From: Thermoplasmatota archaeon
GTDB lineage: Archaea > Thermoplasmatota > Penumbrarchaeia > Penumbrarchaeales > Penumbrarchaeaceae
Direction: 5' to 3'
Assembly: GCA_030595585.1 (NCBI GenBank)
Contig: JAUVCY010000143.1
Coordinates: forward strand, 1 to 5,685
Length of the DNA stretch: 5,685 bases
Below the pieces are notes generated by a model. The model was given only the letters and a program-made list of their open reading frames with translations, was not told where the DNA came from and made no database searches. Shown piece after piece: positions 1 through 5,685 of this stretch; within the stretch, counting starts at the first letter, position 1; each line of letters begins with the position of its first letter. The position numbers and the translations under genes are program-made.

Positions 1-2870
1 ACTGGCCTGAAGGCGATGATCGCTGGATAGATGCATCCCCGATATTGGACCAGTTCACGGATACCATGCCGATATTGGAGAAAAGCGATGGTGCGGCCGG
101 ATCTGGTTCAGGCCTGAATAACCACGGTCTTACCGCCCACTTCTGCGATCCCATCAGGCCCAACCGGGGCATGGAAGGGGAGATCTCCCTGATCCATCAA
201 GTGGGTGATCTGGACATGCTCAGCATCCTGGACCTTCTGAAGCAGGGAAGAAGTGTCAAACTGATCCTCGACACCTCAACGCTTCATCCCATACCATCCA
301 ATATGGTCTGGGAGGATGATCTAAACACCTTCTCGGACCTTGATAAGGAGCTTCTGCTCCGTGCAAGGATGCTCCTTGATGAGGCACCATCCACGGGAGG
401 TGAGATCCAGATAAGGATGATATCTCCAGAGTACGGTAGGGTCATGGGGGCAAACCTGTATCTCTCCCACGGCGCCTGCCAGTTCACGCTGGGCCCCATC
501 GGGGATACGACCTGGCCTTCCCTCTTCCTCGAGGGAGATGACATCGATCCCCTCCACACCCTGTTCGACGATTTGTGGAGCTCATCATATGAGGTCCCAT
601 GGGGCATGATGGGATTTGAAGGAGAAGGCGGTGGAGGAAGCAGCCTTAGGATCCAGGAGATATATTTCGACACGTACCTCGTCGATGACCCGGATGAATA
701 TGTGGCCGTTCGGAACTACGGAGGAGAGGTGGTGAACCTCAGGGGCTATACGCTATCGGACGATGAGGGTGAGGGATATTTCAGGGATGGGACCATCATA
801 ATATTCGAGGACATATACGTTCAACCGGATGACCTGGTCTTCATCGCCAAGGATGGTGGGCGCTTTAGAGATCAGAACGGATTTGATGCTGACATCTCCT
901 GGTTCAACGGGTCCATTCCCATGGGAGGCCTTCTGCTGGAAGGTGACATGACCCTGTCAAACGGGAATGACACCGTCTGTCTGCGGGATAGGTCCGGCGT
1001 TATCATCGATGTTGTCCCCTATGGACATGCCGTATGGAAAGAGGAGGATTGGCCTCGGGGTGGCGGCGGTGGATGGTCCGGCGACCCCGCCCCCGACCTG
1101 GGTTGGGGAAAGGCCCTTGTGAGGCAGAATAGGGACACAGATACCAGGGAGGATTGGCTCTCGTACAGGCCGAGATATCCCGGACAATCCAGATGGGATC
1201 GATTCCCGGAGAGGGAGATCTCGGAGATGACCTGCGGGATCTGCCCGGATTCTGGTTCGGAGGTTCTGAAAAGCATCATAGAAGCGGCGGGGTCCTCACT
1301 CAGGGTCAACGTTTACGAGATCACCTCCGATTGGGTGGTCTCCTCCCTGATCGGAGCGGCAGATAGGGGTGTTGATGTCAAGATCCTCCTTGAGGGAGCA
1401 CCAGTGGGGGGGATCAGTTCAGGTGAGAAAAGATGTGTGAAACGGATGCTTGATGCTGGTATCGACGTCAGGTTCATGATAAGCGATATGGACCGGGATA
1501 TCAGGGACAGCTACAGGTTCGATCACGCCAAATATATCGCCTCCGATCATGACGTTGCCCTGATCAGCTCCGACAATTTCAAGGACAGCTCCTTTCCTCC
1601 TCCCGGTGAGAACGTACTATCAACAACCCGGGGATGGGTCATATCCATGAGATCACAAGAGATCAACGGCGACCTAACAAGGGTCTTCGACCTCGATCTC
1701 GCCGGACCCGATATAGTTGGGGCATCCGAGTTCATCGACCTGGAAGGGCCTTTTTACGACTACATCGCACCCACCTCCGACAAAGAGAAGAGTGGTTCCC
1801 GGTTTGGGGAGCTTTTCGTTGATGGGGGCGGGACAGGCTCCATATCCATATCACCAGATAATATCGGCCTATCTTCCAATGTACTTCTCGATATGATCCA
1901 CACCGCCGATGAGGAGGTCCTGGTCGAGCTGCTGGACATATCCACATCGTGGAGATCGAACCATATGCCGGAGGAGGGGTTGCCGGGCCGTATGGATGAA
2001 ATACCCCTCCAGGACGGGGGGCACATCAACCCATATCTCGAGGCCCTCCTGCAGGCGGCGGAGAGGGGCGTCAAGGTGAAGGTCCTTCTGGATGGGACGG
2101 ATTTCAATGGGGATGGAGAACCCGAGAACCAGGATGTTGCGGAGGAGATCGCCACCTCTGCCGAACTCATGGGCCTGTCCGGGCTGTTCGAGGTAAGGGT
2201 ACATCCGGCGGTCAGGTTCGACATGGGCAGGGAGATCGCCAACATTCACAACAAGGGAGTGGTGGTTGATTCCGAAAAGGTCTGGATATCATCGTTCAAC
2301 TGGGGTCCCACCTCCGGACTGGAGAACCGGGAGGTGGGCATTGGCATCTCATCTTCGGAGGCGGCAGGGTATTATCGATCCGCCTTTCTCCACGATTGGG
2401 GTGGGACCCTTCAGGATGAGATCGCACTCCTGGGAAAGGAGGTGCGATCGGTCCGAGAGGGGGATTCCATCTTTGCGAGCGTGACCCTTCAGGTCCAATG
2501 GAAAGGACGCGGGACCCTTGGGTTGTATATGGTCCCACTCGGGGAGATCAACAACCTTTCCTTGAAAGAGTGTGGAACATCGATAGGGGAGGGAGATCGA
2601 GGTGTAGTAACGCTCTCATCCCAGGGCGATTCCGGAGATTTCGTCCTCATCGCATTTCAGGATGAGAGGTCCATCTGCCTCCAGGAGATCACGGCATATC
2701 CAATGGAGGGACCTTCCGAAGAGTGGGACCTTCCCTGGTATGGAAGCCCATATACACCGATCCTCATCCTGCTCTCCAGTGCCCTTCTCATATCGGCCAT
2801 CAGATCTGCCGCAGCGACCAGGTTCAGGGATAAATGGAGGAAACGGTCAAATGGTGTATCGGAGGAGTGA
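1..2870 (+). CDS. Membrane-anchored surface protein with lamin-tail domain and phospholipase D-like (HKD) repeats, 5'-partial
   Basis: The reading frame is open to the left edge (codons run from base 3), so the true start lies outside; the TTG at 45 is not credible as a start. Residues below count from that TTG. Residues 43-185 form a PLD-like repeat with a ruined active site. Residues 196-330 match a lamin-tail (LTD) beta-sandwich. Residues 395-550 and 595-785 are two PLD halves, each with a complete HxKx4Dx6(G/S)SxN motif: H494, K496, D501, N511 and H735, K737, D742, N752. Residues 797-888 are beta-rich. A hydrophobic helix at about 903-919 is followed by an Arg/Lys-rich tail, which predicts an external body and a cytoplasmic C-terminus. 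In the PLD superfamily two HKD halves build one phosphodiesterase site that uses a covalent phosphohistidine; members are nucleases or phospholipases. Prokaryotic LTDs often accompany exported hydrolases. Substrate unknown. The signal peptide would lie upstream of the window. Confidence 0.88.
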   Translation, partial: WPEGDDRWIDASPILDQFTDTMPILEKSDGAAGSGSGLNNHGLTAHFCDPIRPNRGMEGEISLIHQVGDLDMLSILDLLKQGRSVKLILDTSTLHPIPSNMVWEDDLNTFSDLDKELLLRARMLLDEAPSTGGEIQIRMISPEYGRVMGANLYLSHGACQFTLGPIGDTTWPSLFLEGDDIDPLHTLFDDLWSSSYEVPWGMMGFEGEGGGGSSLRIQEIYFDTYLVDDPDEYVAVRNYGGEVVNLRGYTLSDDEGEGYFRDGTIIIFEDIYVQPDDLVFIAKDGGRFRDQNGFDADISWFNGSIPMGGLLLEGDMTLSNGNDTVCLRDRSGVIIDVVPYGHAVWKEEDWPRGGGGGWSGDPAPDLGWGKALVRQNRDTDTREDWLSYRPRYPGQSRWDRFPEREISEMTCGICPDSGSEVLKSIIEAAGSSLRVNVYEITSDWVVSSLIGAADRGVDVKILLEGAPVGGISSGEKRCVKRMLDAGIDVRFMISDMDRDIRDSYRFDHAKYIASDHDVALISSDNFKDSSFPPPGENVLSTTRGWVISMRSQEINGDLTRVFDLDLAGPDIVGASEFIDLEGPFYDYIAPTSDKEKSGSRFGELFVDGGGTGSISISPDNIGLSSNVLLDMIHTADEEVLVELLDISTSWRSNHMPEEGLPGRMDEIPLQDGGHINPYLEALLQAAERGVKVKVLLDGTDFNGDGEPENQDVAEEIATSAELMGLSGLFEVRVHPAVRFDMGREIANIHNKGVVVDSEKVWISSFNWGPTSGLENREVGIGISSSEAAGYYRSAFLHDWGGTLQDEIALLGKEVRSVREGDSIFASVTLQVQWKGRGTLGLYMVPLGEINNLSLKECGTSIGEGDRGVVTLSSQGDSGDFVLIAFQDERSICLQEITAYPMEGPSEEWDLPWYGSPYTPILILLSSALLISAIRSAAATRFRDKWRKRSNGVSEE

Positions 2871-2902
2871 TCGGACCATCTTTTGGTCCCCCTTACATAA
2901 CC

Positions 2903-2924
2903 TTTATTACGGCCTTCATAAATA
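2903..2924 (+). promoter_or_regulatory. Probable archaeal promoter (TATA-like elements) for the PCNA gene
   Basis: The 92-base gap between the PLD gene and PCNA holds two AT-rich TATA-like candidates in otherwise GC-richer DNA: TTTATTA at 2903-2909 and TTCATAAATA at 2915-2924. With the usual archaeal spacing of about 25 bases from TATA centre to transcription start, the second would start RNA near 2945-2948 and leave a leader of about 15-18 bases before the ATG at 2963; the first would start near 2931. No convincing BRE is visible. The call rests on position and composition only; I favour the second element. Confidence 0.45.
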
Positions 2925-2950
2925 CAAGGTGGTCCTTTCGACCAGTACAC

Positions 2951-2955
2951 AGGGG
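2951..2955 (+). promoter_or_regulatory. Weak ribosome binding site for PCNA
   Basis: AGGGG lies 7 bases before the ATG at 2963. It resembles only part of the archaeal GGAGGTG consensus and would need a G-U pair, but the spacing is right. With it, the ATG at 2963 fits better than the upstream in-frame ATG at 2834, which lies inside the PLD gene. Confidence 0.4.
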
Positions 2956-2962
2956 AATTAAG

Positions 2963-3700
2963 ATGTTCAATGTTGAGGCAAAGGCTGAGACCTTCAGAAG
3001 CGTGTTTTCCGTTCTCACCCCGATAGCAGGTGAGATCAAACTAGCTGCGGATGATAATGGATGGAAGATCAGGGCCGTTGACCCAGCTCACGTTGCGATG
3101 GTCGACCTGGAGCTTGAGAGCAGTGCATTCGAGAAATACGAGGTGGAGCCCATGGAGCTTGGGCTTAACGTGGAGAGGCTGCTGGAAAGCATCAAGAGTG
3201 CGAGAGGAGATGAGCTCATCACCATGAAACTGGATGATGACAACAGGCTGATCATCTCGATGTCCAACCTCACCCTCAAGATCCCCCTGGTGGATCCATC
3301 CGGTTTCTCGGAACCAAAGGTTCCAAGCCTGAACCTCCCCATCAACCTGAAGCTGAATTCGGCCGAACTTCAGAAGGGGCTGAAGATCTCCGCTTCGATC
3401 TCGGATTACCTCACGTTCGAATGCTCCGAGGATAAACTGATAATGACATCCTCAGAGGACCTCTCGATGATGACGCTCGAGCTGAAAAAGGGTCAAGAGT
3501 ATGAGCTTGTCGAGTTCGAGAAACCTTCGAAGAGCTCTTTCTCCCTCGACTATTTCTCACATCTGATGAAAGGTGTGGGGGCGAACAGGGACATCCAGCT
3601 TCATCTGGGAAACTCATATCCGCTCAAACTGGTGTTCGATTTCGCGGAGGAGAAGGGACATGCGATCTATCTTCTCGCTCCCCGGATAGAGAGCTCCTGA
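2963..3700 (+). CDS. pcn: DNA polymerase sliding clamp (PCNA)
   Basis: This encodes 245 residues, the normal length for archaeal PCNA, a ring-shaped trimer that encircles DNA and tethers polymerases, FEN1, ligase and other replication and repair proteins. The sequence starts MFNVEAKAETFRSV. It carries the family motif AVDPAHVAMVDLEL at residues 38-51, an interdomain connector loop around 110-126 (VDPSGFSEPKVPSLNLP), where partner PIP-box peptides dock in known clamps, and the conserved C-terminal YLLAPRIE at 236-243. The frame stays open upstream to an ATG at 2834, but those 43 extra residues overlap the PLD gene and cross the promoter region, and PCNA homologues begin at the MF chosen here. 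It is the only gene here with a clear housekeeping role and appears intact. It seems to have its own promoter and converges on the small membrane-protein gene. Confidence 0.97.
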   Translation: MFNVEAKAETFRSVFSVLTPIAGEIKLAADDNGWKIRAVDPAHVAMVDLELESSAFEKYEVEPMELGLNVERLLESIKSARGDELITMKLDDDNRLIISMSNLTLKIPLVDPSGFSEPKVPSLNLPINLKLNSAELQKGLKISASISDYLTFECSEDKLIMTSSEDLSMMTLELKKGQEYELVEFEKPSKSSFSLDYFSHLMKGVGANRDIQLHLGNSYPLKLVFDFAEEKGHAIYLLAPRIESS

Positions 3701-3712
3701 TCGCTCTTAACA

Positions 3713-3725
3713 GATAGCATCTATC
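3713..3725. repeat. Small inverted repeat in the convergent gap after PCNA
   Basis: GATAG at 3713-3717 and CTATC at 3721-3725 form a perfect 5-base inverted repeat around a 3-base loop, in the 45 bases between the two converging stop codons. It could be a short bidirectional hairpin. However, neither strand has the T-run that archaeal RNA polymerase normally needs for intrinsic termination, so I do not call it a terminator. A stem this short could occur by chance. Confidence 0.3.
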
Positions 3726-3745
3726 GTATCGGCCCAGACCAATGC

Positions 3746-4141
3746 TCAATCAAATTCGGGCAGCTCGATATCCTTATGGGTCTTTGGGGCCCTGGCCCCC
3801 TTGAGCTTTGATACAGCATCCCGAAGGATCGGAACTCTATCGTAGTTTATGAGGATAAAAAGGACCAAAAGGGCAACCGAGAAAAGAAACGGCAGGAGAG
3901 GTGCGCTCCACCAGTTCTGAAAGTTATTCTCATTGAAGACGTTCACGGCCATGACGTGTATGAGAACCTGTGAAAGTGCGGTAAGAAATGTGAACAGGGA
4001 GAGCGTGATCACAATACCCGATAGGATGGCCTTTAACCTCCTGAGCCATACGGACCTACCCCCCTTTCCCCTTCCTCTCTGCCTGCCGAACTTTATCCCC
4101 ATAACCGTCACTACCGCCTGTTTCTCTGAAGTGGAACTCAT
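3746..4141 (-). CDS. Hypothetical small membrane protein with two transmembrane helices
   Basis: This encodes 131 residues that I do not recognise as a known family. The N-terminus is short and then strongly basic (GRQRGRGKGGRS at 19-30, then RRLK). Two hydrophobic helices follow, at about 38-66 and 79-99, joined by a short loop rich in Asn and aromatic residues (NVFNENNFQNWW). The tail is basic, then acidic at the very end (ELPEFD). By the positive-inside rule both termini are cytoplasmic and only the loop faces out. The ATG at 4141 lies 4 bases after the TAA of the upstream gene and has no obvious ribosome binding site of its own, which fits translational coupling. A second in-frame ATG at 4102 would remove 13 residues but also has no better ribosome site. 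A role with the upstream surface protein is plausible but rests only on gene order. Confidence 0.75.
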   Translation of the reverse strand: MSSTSEKQAVVTVMGIKFGRQRGRGKGGRSVWLRRLKAILSGIVITLSLFTFLTALSQVLIHVMAVNVFNENNFQNWWSAPLLPFLFSVALLVLFILINYDRVPILRDAVSKLKGARAPKTHKDIELPEFD

Positions 4142-4145
4142 CTAT

Positions 4146-5685
4146 TTATCTTTTCACATGGTCGATCAAATGGTTCTCATCTTCCGCTCCCGGGCCGGGC
4201 CCCCCATCCTGATGGTGGCCTGGATGCAGGTGATGGTGCTCGTGATCCAGTATATGCTCGGGCTCCAGCGGAGGGCCCCGATGTTCTTCCGAAGAGGCGT
4301 CCTTTCCTCTCCTCCTTCTCGACACCATAACGACGACTATGACGGATATGACGATCAGAGCCACTAAGGCCAACAGGGCGAAGGGTCCAAAGGAGGTGCC
4401 CCCCCCATCACCTACCTCATCTGGCCTCCAGCCGACATCCAGAAGGATCACCACGTCTGCATCCACTGCCGATCCGTGGACAGATGATACGCTCCCAAGC
4501 AGAAGCTCGTATCTCCCCTCCGGGAGATCCTCGGGGATGCGGATGCCCATTGTGGCCCCTTCTTCATCAATAACGTATTCAAGCGTTCCAGTGACATCTC
4601 CGGGGCCAATGTACACGATCGTGGAATCCCTATCGATATCGTCCGTGAACGTTAGATCTATGAGATCGCCTGCAAAGATGAAAAATATGGGGTCGTTCCG
4701 GTGGAAGCTCACTCCATTCACCCTGTCAAGGCCCATTTCGGAGATGGTCGAGAACGAGAATGACCAGGGGACCATGGGGGTGCCGGTGATATCCAGAATT
4801 GAGTTAGACAGTTTGACCGTATAACCCTTCCCCGGGTCGAGCTGTACGTCAATAACGATCGCCCTCCTGTCCTCTCCGGTCAGGTCCACATCGAAGGATA
4901 CGTCCTCACCGAACTGGTCTGATATCAATATCCCACCCACATAGGATGCGGGATCCATATCCTCGTCGAACCTGATGGTCATCGTCGGTCGCAATGAAAC
5001 GTTCGTGGCACCATCCTGTGGGTTCGACCCGATGGCCCCGGGAGGCGTTCCATCGTTTATCACGTGAAGGATGAACGCCCCGTACACCTTGTTCCCGCCT
5101 CCATCCCTTACCGCGATGGTCACCTTGAATTGCCCCAGGGTATCCGTGACATAATCTATCCTCTCCCCGTAATATCTCGTTCCCAGGTCGGTAAACGTCC
5201 AGGAGAAGTTGGCGCCAATTGGGAAAATTGGGTTGTTGTCCTCGATACCTGACCCGTTGAGAAGGGCCGTGGACCCTTTGATGGCAAACAGGGCCCCCAG
5301 GTGCCCAATCACAGGTGACGTGGTGTCGCGAACCGTGATATTGAAGTTGGAGGCCGCCATGTTTCCACTGCCGTCGGTAAGCTCCACCCTGACATCGTAT
5401 ATCCCGGGTACGTCGAAGGACAATTGAACTGACTCGCCGGTCATCAAATGGCTCCGGGGTCCCGTGAAGGTCCATGTGAAAACACCCGAAACATACAGGT
5501 CCGGATCGTTATCGGAATAACCTTCCGGGGTGAGGGCGATCATCACATCCTCATCCACGACCATATCTCCCATGGGCTCCAGCATCGGAAGGATATCATC
5601 AAATATCTCCAAGTCCACGCTGATGGTATCGAAGTTCCCGCAGAAGTCTGAGACCTCCAGCAGAACAGAGAGAATACCAGGAGCC
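4146..5685 (-). CDS. Surface protein with PKD and Ig-like repeats, one membrane anchor and a His-rich cytoplasmic tail, 5'-partial
   Basis: The frame is open to the right edge: residues before the GTG at 5618 read as the end of another PKD module (PGILSVLLEVSDFCGN), so the true start is outside. Counting from that GTG, residues 10-97 and 99-188 are PKD-like domains, each with a WTF core (49-51, 140-142) and a closing strand such as PGIYDVRVELTDGSGN. Residues 191-292 resemble a Big_5/SbsA-type Ig-like domain (NPQDGATNVSLRPTMTIRF, then DEDMD). Residues 293-395 are another beta-rich module. A Gly-rich linker leads to a transmembrane helix at 410-433, then RRRR and a 57-residue tail with 11 histidines. 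The predicted topology is outside body and inside tail. Asn-X-Ser/Thr sites at N93, N121, N137 and N206 could be glycosylated. Such proteins usually serve in adhesion or the cell envelope; no catalytic domain is visible in this part. It is probably co-transcribed with the small membrane-protein gene downstream. Confidence 0.85.
   Translation of the reverse strand, partial: APGILSVLLEVSDFCGNFDTISVDLEIFDDILPMLEPMGDMVVDEDVMIALTPEGYSDNDPDLYVSGVFTWTFTGPRSHLMTGESVQLSFDVPGIYDVRVELTDGSGNMAASNFNITVRDTTSPVIGHLGALFAIKGSTALLNGSGIEDNNPIFPIGANFSWTFTDLGTRYYGERIDYVTDTLGQFKVTIAVRDGGGNKVYGAFILHVINDGTPPGAIGSNPQDGATNVSLRPTMTIRFDEDMDPASYVGGILISDQFGEDVSFDVDLTGEDRRAIVIDVQLDPGKGYTVKLSNSILDITGTPMVPWSFSFSTISEMGLDRVNGVSFHRNDPIFFIFAGDLIDLTFTDDIDRDSTIVYIGPGDVTGTLEYVIDEEGATMGIRIPEDLPEGRYELLLGSVSSVHGSAVDADVVILLDVGWRPDEVGDGGGTSFGPFALLALVALIVISVIVVVMVSRRRRGKDASSEEHRGPPLEPEHILDHEHHHLHPGHHQDGGPGPGAEDENHLIDHVKR

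Noticed and set aside
1760..2249. Long minus-strand open frames opposite the PLD gene
   Set aside because: They are rich in Ser, Arg and Pro with no domain or motif, lie fully opposite a well-supported coding frame, and look like antisense shadows.
1..2870. PLD gene as a defence-system effector
   Set aside because: PLD nucleases occur in defence systems, but this one is predicted to face outside the cell and has no helicase, sensor or other defence partner in the window.
2834..2962. Upstream in-frame extension of PCNA by 43 residues
   Set aside because: It overlaps the end of the PLD gene, runs through the promoter-like AT-rich region, and does not resemble PCNA; homologues begin at the ATG at 2963.
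3701..3745. Intrinsic terminator between the converging genes
   Set aside because: Only a 5-base stem is present and there is no T-run on either strand, so a terminator cannot be supported.
4339..4824. A 161-residue plus-strand frame opposite the PKD gene
   Set aside because: Ser/Pro/Arg-rich low-quality protein antisense to the well-supported surface protein gene.
4906..5475. A 189-residue minus-strand frame within the PKD gene
   Set aside because: It overlaps the PKD frame in another phase; its sequence is Arg/Gly/His-rich without recognisable structure, while the PKD frame shows clear domains.

Overview
The window looks archaeal, most likely from the Thermoplasmatota or a related euryarchaeal lineage (inference). 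The evidence is a full-length archaeal-type PCNA sliding clamp, an AT-rich TATA-like element just upstream of it, a very short predicted leader, frequent AGG/AGA arginine and ATA/ATC isoleucine codons in moderately GC-rich DNA, and two large surface proteins of a style common in those archaea (PKD and Ig-like modules, lamin-tail plus phospholipase D modules, each with one C-terminal membrane anchor). Species cannot be assigned from the sequence alone.

Layout. Positions 1-2870 (+) hold the 3' part of a large gene, open at the left edge, for an exported, C-terminally anchored protein. It has a lamin-tail domain (LTD) and two intact HKD phospholipase D (PLD) half-sites, preceded by a further PLD-like repeat whose catalytic residues are replaced. 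A 92-base gap with the likely promoter leads to the PCNA gene (2963-3700, +). A 45-base convergent gap follows. On the minus strand lie two tightly packed genes. The upstream one (4146-5685, open at the right edge) encodes a PKD/Ig-like surface protein with one membrane anchor and an unusual histidine-rich cytoplasmic tail. The downstream one (3746-4141), separated by only 4 bases, encodes a two-helix membrane protein that I do not recognise.

How the genes relate. PCNA is a housekeeping replication factor with its own promoter, and nothing ties it functionally to its neighbours. The minus-strand pair is very probably one transcript with coupled translation, so the small membrane protein may work with the surface protein; this is an inference from spacing only. 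The PLD protein probably acts outside the cell on nucleic acid or phospholipid, with the substrate unknown.

I see no RNA genes, CRISPR arrays, insertion sequences or recognisable defence operon. The points most worth a second look are the decayed extra PLD repeat, its separation from the intact pair by an LTD, and the histidine-rich tail.
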